From NCBI GenBank assembly GCA_016271365.2, contig CM057455.1, positions 1,562,186,501 through 1,562,250,500 of the forward strand: a stretch of 64,000 nt of DNA. The letters run 5' to 3'. A program made the position numbers and the translations under genes. Numbering within the stretch: position 1 is the first letter of the stretch; the number at the start of each line of letters is the position of its first letter. This document shows positions 36,201 through 47,807 of this stretch, in pieces. The DNA comes from Neoceratodus forsteri. Lineage: Eukaryota > Chordata > Ceratodontiformes > Ceratodontidae. The notes beneath the pieces are model-generated. The model was not told where the DNA came from. It searched no databases and saw only the letters and a program-made list of their open reading frames with translations.

Positions 36201-37825
36201 TAGAAACCTAGAAACATAGAGGTTGATGGCAGATAAGGACCGCAAGGCCCATCCAGTCTGCCCATTTCTTTTTCTACCTTATAAATGTGCCATCGGCCTT
36301 TGCTCTGTCAATGGCCTATCTATTCATACCCATCTGTATTGCTCCTTATGCCTATCCCATGCCTGTTTGAAGCCCAGCACTGTATTCATATCCACCACTT
36401 CGTGAGGTAGGCTGTTCCATACATCCACCACCCTTTCTGTGAAAAAGAACTTCATTACCCCTTAATCGGCCTCCCTCTAATCTCATGCTGTGTCCTCTTG
36501 TCCTGCTATTTTTCTTATATTGAAACATGTTAGACTCTTTCACCTTGTTAATGCCCTTCAGGTGTTTGAATGTTTCAATCATATCACCTCTCTCCGTCCT
36601 TTGCTCAAGGGTATACATATTGAGCTCTGTTAATCTGTCCTCATATGTCTTCTGATGCAGTCCCTGCACCATTTTGGTTGCTCTTCTCTGGACTGCCTCA
36701 ATTTGGTTGATGTCCTTGTGAAGGTGTGGCCTCCAGTACTGCACGCAGTACTCCAGATGGGGCCTAACCAGTGTCTTGTAAAGAGGGATTATTACCTCCC
36801 TCTTATGACTTGTGATATCCCTACTAATACACCCCAACATCCCCCTAGCCTTGCCTAGTGCTTTAGTGGTCTGCTTGGATGATTTCATGTCATCTGTGAT
36901 GATGATGCCCAAGTCTCTTTCTTCCCTTGTGGGTGCCAGCAACTCCCCTCCCAGCCTATAGGTGGCTTCAGGGTTTCTCTTCCCCATGTGCATGATCTTG
37001 CACTTCTTTGCATTAAACCCCAGTTGCCACTCTTCCAACCATTTTGCCAGTTTATCCATATCTCATTCTGCCCACCCCATCTGGATCAGCTACTCTGATG
37101 CAGATCTTGGTGTCACCTGCAAACAGACAAATCTTACCCTCCAGTCCATCTGCAACATCACTGATGAAGATATTGAAGAGGACTGGCCCCAGGACTAGTC
37201 CCTGAGGTACCTCACTTGTGACTTGCATCTCTTCAGACTGTATACCATTTACCACCACTATCTGTTTTCTGCCCGCCAACCAGTTTGCCACCCAGTTGAC
37301 CAACGCCTGACCCACCCTGAGCCTACCCAGCTTATTAATCAATCTTCTATGTGGAACAGTATCAAAAACGTTGCTGAAGTCAAGGTAGGTGACATCAACT
37401 GCTCTCCCTTAGTTCACCACTCTGGTTATCCAGTCAAAGAAATCTATGAGATTAGTTTGACAGGACCTTCCTGTTTAAACCCATGCTGTCTTGGATCCTC
37501 TGCTTCTATGGATTCCAGGTGCTGTACTATCCTTTCCTTAAGCAGTGCCTCCATAATCTTGCCCACTACTGAGGTAAGACTGACTGGTCTATAGTTCCCT
37601 GCCTCATCCCTGCTACCACTCTTGTGGAGCGGGATCACATGAGCCCTTTTCCAGTCTTCTGGGACCTCTCCTGTGCTCAGAGACTCACTAAACAGTTTTG
37701 ATAATGGCTCTGCTAGTTCCACCCTTAGCTCCTTTAGTATCCTGGGATGTATGCCATCAGGTCCCATTGCCTTGTTCACCCTGAGCTTATCGAGCTCTTG
37801 TAGGACCCTTTCTTTTGAGTGTTTA
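36201..37825 (-). mobile_element. CR1-like LINE, 5'-truncated, nested in the hAT-like element
   Basis: Minus strand, 3' end at 36201 with a ctatgtttctaggtttctat tail and ggcccatccagtctgccc. RT blocks in order: NKAMGPDGIHPRILKEL and GNYRPVSLTSVVGKIMEALL (ORF 37444-37779), EVPQGLVLGPVLFNIFISDV and LFAGDTKI (ORF 37052-37342, catalytic ADD altered to AGD), WQLGFNAKKCKIMHMGK and RPHLEYCVQYWRPHLHKDIN (ORF 36352-37059, 235 aa). It is missing the endonuclease. It is among the best preserved CR1 fragments here. Confidence 0.9.
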
Positions 37826-38428
37826 TTGTTTGTGTGTGGATTTTGAATGTTAATTTAGAACAGTCAGTCTGTGTACTGTGAAGTGTGTTTTGAGGAGGGG
37901 TGTATCTGTGGTGTAGGCAGATTAACTGGGAGAAAAAGGCAGTCTTTCAGTTTTGGTTATATTTTTCCTGTATAACTGCGTTTCACACAGTAATATTTTC
38001 AGTAATTCTTGACATTTTTTTGCTGATTGTTGTGGTGCAGCAGTGTATAATTTCAGTTAGTTGAAAACATTTGGTTATATTACTAAAGGTTTTCAATTTG
38101 CTACGCATTACTTGTAGTGTGTGTATGAGTGTGCGTGTGTGTGATGTGTGCCATTAAATCAGACACCTTTTATTGTGCCACAGAGTAATTGCAGCAGTGT
38201 GAACCTGCTATCCACCACACCTGCATGAATTTTTTATACTGCTTTATGGTATCTTTACTGGTAGTGTACTGTTACTGCCCTGCACTACCCCCTCAACTGG
38301 CAAAAGGTATTCTTTTCCAGATGAGGATTTGTGACTTGTGAGCACTGATTAGGTGTTGTTGTGCCTTTGCGTCTGCATCTCTTGAGTGCGCAATGTAATC
38401 TTAATCTGTCTGTGCATTTGCAGTGAAC

Positions 38429-39315
38429 CATTAATTCTGGGAGACTTTGCATTTTTTTTTACACTCTCATTTCACTTCGTCAGCACTGGGGAATTTTCTG
38501 GACACAAGACAGTAGCATTTTGGGGATGTACATTAATTCTGGTATCTGTGTGTGACCACTGCACGCATGACTGAGTGTGTCATTAATTCTGGGAGACTTT
38601 ACATTTCTTGTTGTGCTCTTATTTCACTTTGTCAGCACTGGAGAGTTTTCTGGACACAAGACAGAAGCATTTTGGGTATGCACCTTAATTCTGGTGACTG
38701 TGTGTGACCACTGTGTGCATGACAGAGTGCACCATTAATTCTGGCAGACTTTGCATTTTTTGGTACCCTCTCATTTCACTTCATCAGCACTGGGGAATTT
38801 TCAGGACACAAGACAGTAGCATTTTGGGGATGCAAATTAATTCTGGTGACTGTGTGTGACTACTGTGTGCATGACTGAGTGCGCCATTAATTCTGGGAGA
38901 CTTGTATTTCTTATTATGCTCTCATTTCACTTTGTCAGCACTGGGGAATTTTCTGGACACAAGACAGTAGCATTTTGGGGATGCACATTAATTCTGGTGA
39001 CAGTGTGTGACCACTGCACACATGACTGAGTGCACCATTAATCCTGGGAGACTTTGCATTTCTTGTTACATTCTCATTTCACTTCATCAGCACTGGGGAA
39101 TTTTCTGGACACAATGCAGTAGCATTTTGTGGATGCACATTATTTCTGGTGTCTGTGTGTTACCACTGCACTCATGACTGTGTGTGCCATTAATTCTGGG
39201 AGACTTTGCATTTCTTGTTGTGCTCTCATTTCACTTCATCAGCACTGGGGAGTTTTCTGGACACAAGACAGTAGCATTTTGGGGATGCACATTAATTCTG
39301 GTGACTATGTGTGTG
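38429..39315. repeat. 152-bp satellite array, six units
   Basis: The anchor cattaattctgggagacttt recurs at 38429, 38581, 38733, 38885, 39036 and 39188, i.e. spacings 152, 152, 152, 151 and 152. Each unit also has 'tcagcactggggaattttc', 'tggacacaagacagtagcat', 'tttggggatgcacattaatt' and 'ctggtgactgtgtgtgacca'. Units are about 90% alike. The array is confined within the hAT-like element. ORFs through it are artefacts. Confidence 0.95.
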
Positions 39316-39608
39316 AGGGGCTGCCAATATTGTTGTCACTTTGCTGTACTTCAAGTTAAGGTGGAATGACAACGTGAAGTAATAATTACAAGGCGAAGTG
39401 AGCCTTTTGTATTGGCCACTCCATGTAGCAGAGTTACAACACGAAGTGCCCACTTCGCATTCATTTCACTGGTGAAATTTAAATTCACTGCATCTCTATT
39501 CCCAGCCTATCAGAATGCTGAATTTTCTGCTCCAGTTTTATAACTTTTAATTTTTATTTTAGGTAAAATGAGGGTACTGTTATCAAGTGCACAAACCCTG
39601 CTTAGACA

Positions 39609-39699
39609 GTAGGTCTCAGGGTAGGATAGGGCATTTTGGGTAGACTGGATGGACCAATGGTCCTTTTCTGATGTCATTTTCTATGGTTTTATGTTTCTA
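39609..39699 (+). mobile_element. CR1-like 3' tail
   Basis: Words ggtagactggatggaccaat, ggtccttttctgatgtcatt and ttctatggttttatgtttct match the CR1 3' terminus. No coding part is attached. Confidence 0.65.
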
Positions 39700-39907
39700 A
39701 CTCATAGAAGAAACCCTCAATTTGAGTCTTGGACAAATAAACCCTTTTAAGGGGAGTCTGGGTATTGTTGCTTCTTACCGTTGTGACCTCTAACACTGTG
39801 TATTTGATTTAAATTTAAAGATAACATATGGAGTAAGATGCAACAGATAATGTAATAAGTTTTTATTGCTGAGGTAAGTGTGTTATACATAAACTGGTTA
39901 CAGTAGG

Positions 39908-40815
39908 ATATTTATTTATTTATTTATTTCAAAAGTTTCACCAGGAAAAACATTCTGAGCAAAATAGCAGTTAGTTTCCAGATGTGTCCTGGAGGAAAGG
40001 GGCAAAGGAGATGAATAAAAAGAAATATTGTATATAGCAAAAAGACAACAATAAACTAATCAGAGCAATACAGGTCAGTATATACAATAATAACAAGAAA
40101 TGTGTACAATATTTATAATTACAATATTTACAATTGATAAAGCACCAACTACAGGGGAAAAATTAGCAGGAGGGTTGCACATCAGCAGGGCAACTTAATG
40201 GTGAGGGTAGAGGGAGCAGGGGATGTGTGTTCCAGGCACATCCCAGGAGGAGGATATAGGACATTTTAAACATAGCATGTATTACAGAGCAACAAGTATA
40301 AAATTAAATATACACAAATTACAACACAGTAAACAAAATACAAAGTTATATATACAACAATGACAAAATAGCAAGTTAACTATGAAGTTATATATGCAGT
40401 ATATATAGACAGAAATCACACACTAACAAACAAATCCAAATATATATTTATAATTACAAGACTGTAAACAAAGTAATTTACACAAAAAAATACAACATAT
40501 CAGGTACAGTATAGCAGACTGGTTAAAGGTTACAGGATTCAAGAAAGGCACAGCAATAACATTTAGGTTCATGAATAGGCATTTTTTCAAGATTAGGTAT
40601 TTCTTTAGTTCAACTTTAAACAAAATGGAAGGCGAGGGTGGTGCAGATGCAATTGGAAGAGAGTTCCAGAGTTCTGGTGCAAAACAAGAGATGACAAGTT
40701 TTTCAATTTTTGTGGGGCACTTAGGAAGGTCAGAAATGCATGATCTAGGCATCAGAGAGAGTATACATGGGAGGGTTTCACAAGGAGTAGGAGGAGGGAG
40801 TTTGGTGTTGAATTA
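39908..40815 (-). mobile_element. L2-like LINE 3' fragment
   Basis: The 3' end at 39908 is a (tttatt)n tail followed by ttcaccaggaaaaacattct. This parallels the plus-strand L2-like end at 17330 (cctggtaaaa...aaataaata). ORF 40423-40752 (109 aa, minus) includes KLVISCFAPELWNSLPI and SPSILFKVELKKYLI, the characteristic C-terminal domain of L2-type ORF2. It is truncated upstream. Confidence 0.65.
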
Positions 40816-40818
40816 TTT

Positions 40819-40990
40819 TATTAATTAATTTATTTGTATTTATTTATTTTACCAGGAGAGACATGCTAATTTGTTTACAGGTGCAACCTGGGAGCACAAG
40901 GAAGTTAAGTGACTTGCTCAGGGTCACACAGTGTGCAGGTGGGAGCTGTGGGATTCAAACTCAGGTCTCCAGGTTTACAGCTCAGAACCT
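40819..40990 (-). mobile_element. MIR-like tRNA-derived SINE
   Basis: On the minus strand the head has A box tagtgcagtgg and B box gtttgaatcc. The middle reads gtgtgaccctgagcaagtca-like sequence (plus strand: tgacttgctcagggtcacac), the conserved core of MIR/CORE-type SINEs. The 3' end is the LINE-like cctggtaaaataaataaat tail. Sharing a tail with L2-like LINEs suggests mobilisation by them. Confidence 0.75.
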
Positions 40991-41149
40991 TAAACCACTG
41001 CACTATAAAACACCTAAGAATGAAGGACCACATAGCAACAGGGGACAGCTGAACAAAGCCAGAGCAAAGGAAGCAGTGTTGTGTAAGGCAGGTTATTGTC
41101 AGAGTAAAGCAGCAGATTTTATGTAGGAAATAACATGGCCAGCACACTG

Positions 41150-41345
41150 TAACCTAGAAGTTAGAGTAATGGGCTGTGATGAAGTTAATATATTCAGTAG
41201 ACCTAGGTTTGATTCCCACAGCTTCAACTTGCATAATGTATGACCCTGAGCATGTCACTTAACCTCCTCACTGCCCCGGGTTGTCCCTATAAATGGGTCT
41301 TTTGCCCACTGTAACTAGCCTGGTTACCAAAAATAATAATAATGT
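41150..41345 (+). mobile_element. MIR-like SINE, plus strand
   Basis: Contains the B box aggtttgattccc and the core tgaccctgagcatgtcactt aacctcctcactgcc. The tail agcctggttaccaaaaataa is followed by (aat)n. It is opposed to the SINE at 40819-40990 across 160 bp. Confidence 0.7.
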
Positions 41346-41366
41346 AGGGGCAGCAGTGTGTAATGA

Positions 41367-41467
41367 GTTCTTTTATACACCCTAAGTGTGCAAAATCAAA
41401 TAAACCAGGAGCCCAACAGTCAAGTGGTTTGCTATGGTATCTCACACCAAGAGTGTGTAAAAGGAAC
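41367..41467. repeat. 101-bp hairpin
   Basis: gttcttttatacaccctaag tgtg pairs with cacaccaagagtgtgtaaaaggaac. Imperfect arms of about 45 bp. It shares the acaccct/gtgtg tip wording with the neighbouring hairpin. Confidence 0.75.
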
Positions 41468-41709
41468 AAGTTTTCAGTGTTACCCATCTTTTATTTCTTA
41501 CAATTACTAGTAACAGAACCACTTCCAGTAGGTTGTAACAGAGATGATCAAAACTGAAAGTACATTCAGCTGCAGCAGTTGTTTGCTCAGTGCTGTGTGT
41601 GAGAGTGATGCAATTCTCTATTATACACAGGTTTGTAATGCACTGTATATAACAGAGAAATTTAGATACTGGTTTCAGGTTGTAATGGACCTTAATCAAC
41701 AATTAGAGA

Positions 41710-41824
41710 ATAAAATTCTGGTGTGTAACCAGAATTTTATATACACTCAAGGTGTGGAATGCTACATAAACCCCATGAGCAAAGCTCAAAGGGCTTATTA
41801 AAGCATTCCACACAGAGGGTGTAT
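41710..41824. repeat. Two adjacent hairpins
   Basis: 41710-41740 is a perfect 13-bp stem (ataaaattctggt / accagaattttat) with a 5-nt loop. 41741-41824 is a second hairpin, atacactcaaggtgtggaatgct against agcattccacacagagggtgtat. Confidence 0.8.
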
Positions 41825-42255
41825 GTGGCAAACTGGTGTTTCCCGTATTTAGCCTGAGTCACTGTTACCACCTTTCCCAGCACTTCAGTAGCTACTACCA
41901 CTCAGCTCAGACAATCTCTCAGGGTAGTCAAGGTCGAATCCCTTCAGAATCACTGGTCACTCAGTATACTGTTACTTGCTCAAGGGCAAACTACCCAACC
42001 CCCTTTATCACAGTTGAGAACCCCTTACTTTAGACACAAATTATTACTACTCTAGCCTTCTCTTCAGCATCAGAAATACAGTTCTGTCAATGATAAATCA
42101 GTTAATCATACACCAAGAGATTCAGTCACAGAAACATGAAGTATATGACATTTTTTAACACTTTAAATAATACAGAATACTACACACAATCTATAGGGAA
42201 CAGTAATTCTACAGAAATGAAAAGAACTTGTTTAAACAGTAGGTTACATACACAT

Positions 42256-42260
<5 letters not shown>

Positions 42261-42300
<40 letters not shown>

Positions 42301-42304
42301 TCGC
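42261..42304. repeat. (TC)n microsatellite
   Basis: About 18 TC units, then a degenerate CTCTCGCCCTC extension. Confidence 0.95.
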
Positions 42305-43193
42305 CCTCACTCTCTAGCAAGGTAGAAGGGCAGACTCAGACCCTTAGAGGATAGCTTGTTAGTAGTCCCAAACCTGACTATCTTTTTCAGGCTCTGCCAG
42401 ACCATAAATATGACTCTCCAGCTGCTTTCCATAACACATCACCCAGTATGTCACTCTAACATTATAGATTCAACATTCTTTGTGTCTTGAGCTGGGTTGG
42501 AAAACCAGTCTGATCTGGCCTTTTTGGACAAATACATCTGTTTTCTATACCAAGAAATGAGCCAAACAGGAATGTTTGTTTTCACTAGCAGCTTCCTGAG
42601 ATGAAAAGATTCTGTCTAAGCTAACCCATAAACTGTCCAGGAGTCCTGGCATGTTAATGGACAGCACAGATAGTAAATTGCCATCACAGAATGTGGGTCT
42701 GCTCTGATAACAATCTTGCTGTTTCACCCAGAAATGCCAGCTTTGACTTTAGCTGCTTTATTCTGATTGTCATGCAGAAAGAATTGAATAAAATAAATAA
42801 ATAAATACAGTGACAGGTATACATAGTAAATTGTTACTATATATAAAATTCTGAGTTACACACACCCATCCATGTCTTGTTTTAGAATTACTGATGGACA
42901 TTTTTAATAAATGACTGGTTTAGGTGTTTAGCTTGGAACAAATAAAATCAAGAAAAATCATGTTTTAAGCTTATTTATTTTACTAGTTTTACTAGTTAAA
43001 CTCATGAGCATAGATAAAAACAGCAACATGATTGTGTTTAAATTTGTTTAAACAGATGGCAATTGTGGGACTGCTGCACCCACTGTTACTAGTGTGAACT
43101 TGATTGACAGCTTACAGTTACAACCACCTGGCTGTAATGCAGAATTACAACCTGGTTATCTGAGTATTAAAAATATTTGTCAGTTACTATTTA

Positions 43194-43347
43194 AGCAATA
43201 ATGCAAAACAGGGTGTGTGTCATGCTGGGAATTGGGGTAACATCACTCCTCGGGTGGTTGAAGCATGAGGCCACAGGCCGAATGCATTCAACACCCAAGA
43301 AGTGACATTATCCCAACTTGACACACACCCTGGAGTGCTTTATTGCT
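43194..43347. repeat. 154-bp foldback hairpin
   Basis: agcaataatgcaaaacaggg tgtgtgtca pairs with tgacacacaccctggagtgctttattgct. The inner ggggtaacatcactcctcgggtg pairs with caacacccaagaagtgacattatccca. Arms are about 65 bp. Tip box cagggtgtg. Confidence 0.85.
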
Positions 43348-44007
43348 ATTATAGAATGGTTGGTTTGTTTGTTTTCTTAAAAGAAGACAGAAAAAAATAT
43401 ATATTTTTTGACATTTTTTTTGTTATTGTTTGTGCGTGGAGGCAAATGTTTTCAAAAAAAGGTCCACAGTTTCTGTATTGACCACTAGATGGTGCTGACT
43501 GGATTCTGTTTCCCTCGCTACAGCTTTCCTTCTCTGAGCACACACAGGTCTGACTCTGTCTGTGTTACAGTGGTATAACAGATGCAGGCCTTTTTCTTCT
43601 CTTTTTATTGACATATGTAAAATGCAGCAATTTATTTATGTAAAGGAAGAAGTGCGGTCACTGAACCAATTGAAGAGTGAAGCTATTCAACTCAGTTATG
43701 TGAGCCATGGAGCACGGTTGCTGAACTGATGGGACAGTAGAGTTGCCATGGCACTGTTGAGGTGGATAAAGTCAATGCCAGGTATGGCTTTGGTTTAAAT
43801 TAGTATGCATTTGTTTTCATTTTAAAGGTGTACTTTTTTTTTTAATTGGGAGCACAGGTATGCGAGCAAATGAACGAGTACAACACTATTCTGTGCACAC
43901 ATTACAATGGCTGTACTTCAGTAAGAAGCCACTGTTATGGCTTTTTGTAAGTTTTTTAATGAAAGGTAATTTCTCAACAGTTCTTTAAAAAACAGCAGTG
44001 AGGAAAG

Positions 44008-44067
44008 GAGAAGAGAAGAGAAGAGAAGAGAAGAGAAGAGAAGAGAAGAGAAGAGAAGAGAAGAGAG
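44008..44067. repeat. (AGAAG)n pentanucleotide microsatellite
   Basis: About 12 units of agaag/gagaa, near perfect. Confidence 0.95.
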
Positions 44068-44181
44068 ACAATGTCATGGTGGCATTGTTGTGGGGGGGGC
44101 AGATGGCTGAAGTCTTGTACACCAGCAGCTCAGAGCCGTGGTAATTTGTAGAGGGGACACATGATTTCTGAGCCTGTCATG

Positions 44182-44257
44182 TGGTCATGTGTGTGCCTGA
44201 ACTACATACAGTGATGTTATACTGAGATAACATCACTGTGCCAGGCACACACTGACC
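44182..44257. repeat. 76-bp hairpin
   Basis: tggtcatgtgtgtgcctg pairs with caggcacacactgacca, and the inner cagtgatgttat pairs with ataacatcactg around a 6-nt loop. It has a pre-miRNA-like shape but no supporting context. Confidence 0.75.
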
Positions 44258-44356
44258 AATTAGTGCCCAGCATTCTTTCTTGCCATTGTATAATAAAGGT
44301 TATGTCTCACCTTATTAAATTACACTTAGTAGTGTTGGGGCACGTGAAGACACCAT

Positions 44357-44693
44357 GGGACAAATTTTCAAAGGGTAGTGCAGGGACCTGCACCACAACA
44401 CTTTGAAATCGCTGGTGCATCAGTCACTTTTGTTATAACTGCACCTGATTTTTGCAGGTCGGGCACAGTTGTGACATTTTTCCCAGTTTATGGCACCTTG
44501 CATCAAATCTTTGGCATAGGCTTGGTAAAAAACATTCCCCAAGATTGACACAAGCTAGACCAAAAAAGGTGGTCTAACTTGTATCAGTTGCTGCATGGAT
44601 GGAAAATCCCATAAAACTGCTGCAAGCCTGGTGCTCCATATCTTTGGTGTACCCAGTGCTTGCAGCAGTCAAAAGCCTTTGAAACTCTGGCCC
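44357..44693. mobile_element. MITE with 3-bp TSD, 337 bp
   Basis: TIRs gggacaaattttcaaagg and cctttgaaactctggccc, flanked by cat on both sides (44354-44356, 44694-44696). It is non-coding. The 3-bp TSD and GGG..CCC ends suggest a PIF/Harbinger-like superfamily. Confidence 0.65.
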
Positions 44694-45282
44694 CATAGGT
44701 TAGTTTAGCTAACAGGGGACATTAGGCTATCCCCAGCTCAGTTTAATGGGTCACAGTATGCCTAATCCTGTAGGAAAGGCCATTTGATGGGCAACTGTGT
44801 ATTTTTTGCAAGTCTCTTTGCACAGGACATGAAACTCCAGTCTGCATTTTTCAGTTGTGGGCGTAGCTGTTCTGTTTATGACAGTACATTTGGTATACTA
44901 ATAAACCAAGGTGGACTGGATTGGTAAGCATGTTCCACCAGTATTAGACCAGACTTTCCCATTAAGACCCTCTGAATCACTGTTTGGAGGGAATCCTTAA
45001 CTCCTTTTTATTGCTCTGATAAAATTCAGATGGGAAATTACACTCAGACGGTGCAGTTTTAGAAAGAAACTACATCTTCTGTGGAAATTAAGAACATAAG
45101 TACACTTCCAGAAGTGTTTCTCAGAGGCAGTCCATGTTGCTAGACTTTGTCACAATAAATATAAACAGACTTTCTGTATTCCCTTCTTTAAAAGCAATGG
45201 ATGCCTCTAAGAGAACTTTGTAAAATAATATTTTGATACTATTCAGCTTATTATTCAAATTAGTTCTTTTTCCCCACTCCCT

Positions 45283-45485
45283 GTTTATTACTGAAGTCAT
45301 TTGATGAAAACGGGATCCTTGTTCCTTAAAAGTTTCTGTTGCTGTTACTTGTTGCCCACCTCAAATTATACTCTTCTGCTTGTGATGTCAGTCATTCCCA
45401 TGTCAACAAATCATGATGTCCCAACAGATGATTATTTATTTTTGCATATTGGGAAATGGAGATAGGAAATATAACCTGTTTTCAG
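45283..45485. mobile_element. Possible foldback element FB-1, copy 5
   Basis: Starts tttattactga and has tgatgaaaacgggatccttg, tgtgatgtcag and catgatgtcc boxes and a terminal aacctgttttc, as in the FB-1 family. The right terminus is not preserved. Confidence 0.4.
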
Positions 45486-45906
45486 AGCCTTGTTCGGGGA
45501 TATACAGGAAGTACTGACTGCTATCAAACCAGGGTAACCTGTTAGTGCATTAGTGAATAAGAGGGAGTGGAAATTTGGGCAGGACACTAGGTAGATTCAG
45601 CTACCCATTTTGAAAAGTGCTATGGGATCTTTTGTATACACCTGAACAGCTCCCAGAACAGGCAGCTATGACCTTGGTTTAACCTATCAACTGAAGGATA
45701 GTACCTCACAAGCGCACAGTGTCCCTGTTACACATGCTGATGCCATCAATATCGTTACTTATAACCAAGAGGACAGTGTCCCCTGCAGAGCTACCAACAC
45801 TGATTCCTGCAGCCCCTGGTGCTTGTTGGAGGTCTCCCATTTGACTACAGACACTTTCAGTGGGGAATGCTTCTGGGGCCAAAGAAGTCAATGGGATAAA
45901 GAGCCT

Positions 45907-46235
45907 GGGCTAGATTTTCAAAGCCCTCAAATATCGCACAGCTGCGGGAAAAACATGGCACAAGGGGGTCTCCACTTGTGGAGCTGCAGTTCTTCCTGCT
46001 GCTGCAGTGTTTACAAAAGTGGAGCCAGTTTGTGACTGGATCCATGATTTACGGCAGCTTGCGCCCATTTTTTCTGCACAGCTGCAGGGAAAGGTTATGC
46101 CTGGTAGGACAAGGCATAACATCCCCCGCAGCTGTGCCAGCTGATAATAAAAATCTCTGCAGCTGCGAAGATTTCATCCTGCAGCTGTGGTTGTGGCATG
46201 GAACTTAGTTCCCACATCGTTTGAAAATCTAGCCC
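45907..46235. mobile_element. MITE with 3-bp TSD, 329 bp, CAGCTG-rich
   Basis: TIRs gggctagattttcaaa and tttgaaaatctagccc (16 bp, perfect), flanked by cct on both sides (45904-45906, 46236-46238). The interior holds repeated gcagctg/cagctgc words (at least six). It has the same end type and length as the MITE at 44357. Confidence 0.75.
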
Positions 46236-47807
46236 CCTGTTTTAATTTGCTTTTGCTTAACATTGAGAGGAGAACTCTAAAGAAGCTATATGAGATACTT
46301 TAGATATATGTGCATATACTTCCCATGATGCTTTGCTTTATTGAGATATGTATGATGTTGTACTTCTTTGGAACTTGGCTTTTTTGCCAATGCCCTTTCT
46401 GGGGAACCCTTGCCTAAGTGCTTTTGTGCTGAGGTTCTTTACCTTTTATATTGTTTTCCTATTTTGGGCTCTCAATGATGCAAACTCATAAGACCATCAT
46501 AGGACTGGTTTCTCCTTCCTCTTGGCTGAGCTACAGATGGGGTAAACTGATGAGTACTAAGAAGGATGAAACACATGGGTTTGTGTCTTCAGTTCTCAGC
46601 CTTTGCAGATTGTGTGACAAGCCATTTGGCACCATACACTGCTGCTTAAAGCAGAACTAGTCTAAATACAGTAGTTTACTGTGCTTTGCATATGCTTTCC
46701 ATGATGCTTTGCATTATTCAGGTATGTGTGATTTTTTTTTTTTATTTATATGGGATACAAGCTGAACTATAAGTAAATATTAGGGTGTTCAAAATTTTAC
46801 CCAAAGCATCGGCAGCTCTTTAAAGCTAGTATGTAAATTCTGATTGATCAGTAAAGGCACAGATATGCTAAAAGATATGATATAAGGTATTGAATGGGGG
46901 AAGGGTAATGTAACCCAAATATTAAGTATGTAGGGGTTGATATTGAGTTTTGCTGCCATTGGCAGTAGGGCTAGGGTATGGGGAACTCCATCAGCCCCAC
47001 AGATATACCACTGACCCAACTGGAGAGTTGAATGAAATGTTACCTTCTCCAGTACAAGCCTACAAGCTTAACTGGCCCAATATACATAATGTACCAGCAT
47101 TCGGCTGGTGAGCCAGTACCAGTTGCGACCCCAAGTATATATTCTAGACAAAGGAGTATTACCCCACAGAAACTGCAGAAAAAAAAACCTACTAGAATGG
47201 ACTATCTAGAAAGGTAAATGAATAATTCTGGCTTACCAACATGATCTACTGACAGTATTTTGAAGCATCAGAGCTATATACCTTTTCTAGTACTTATAGA
47301 ATGCTTTCATATAATAATACTTCATCATATCCATCTTGATTATTCAGGTATGTGTGATTTTTGTATATGAAAGTATTCTATACAGTTATAATCAGATTAA
47401 AAGAACATATTTAAATACATTATCTTGGTGGGTTGAGAAAGGAAAATATAACACTACAGCCATGTATCTTGTATTAAAGAAGGGCTACCACTGACCATTG
47501 TAACAGCAATACATTTAAAATTAAATGTAACAAATCCCCAGTTAGCACATCTTAATTCAGATTTCTAAGCTTTTGTTTAAAAGATAAAAGCCTTTCTGTA
47601 ACCATGTTTTTTCTGCCTGTTAACAAAAGTTAATTTCAGTGACAAACTGATGATGTCGTGATGTCACCTATGAAGCTTAGAGTTTAGCTTGCATTTCCAG
47701 CAACACTGTATGACATGCACAACATATGTCTCCCAGGTTTAATAAAGCTGTAGATGCAATAAACATTTGACCTATGTCTCCCAAGTGGAAGTTGTAATTA
47801 ATGTTTA
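46236..47807. other. Anonymous sequence with short direct repeats
   Basis: 'tgcatatacttcccatgatg ctttgc' at 46311 recurs as 'tgcatatgctttccatgatg ctttgc' at 46688, and 'tattcaggtatgtgtgattt' at 46714 recurs at 47340. No gene recognised. Confidence 0.5.

Larger units (their letters stand above)
35731..39498. mobile_element. Composite hAT-like element with internal satellite
   Basis: The proposed 8-bp TSD is gtcccagc (35723-35730) and ttcccagc (39499-39506), 7 of 8 identical. The outer ends are tagtggtg on the left and tagagatg when the right end is reverse-complemented, typical of hAT termini. Subterminal inverted similarity is also seen: actttacgttattccacctt (35867-35886) against aaggtggaatgacaacgtga (39358-39377). 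Both ends are rich in gaagtg/cacttc words. Inside are a nested CR1 (36201-37825) and a six-unit 152-bp array. Without the CR1 it is about 2.1 kb. No transposase is visible, so it is non-autonomous. Confidence 0.65.

Noticed and set aside
38429..39315. CRISPR-like regular array
   Set aside because: Units are contiguous 152-bp satellite monomers with no short repeat/variable spacer pattern, and the context is a vertebrate transposon.
44182..44257. microRNA precursor
   Set aside because: The fold is suitable, but similar foldbacks of repeat origin are frequent in this window and nothing indicates processing.
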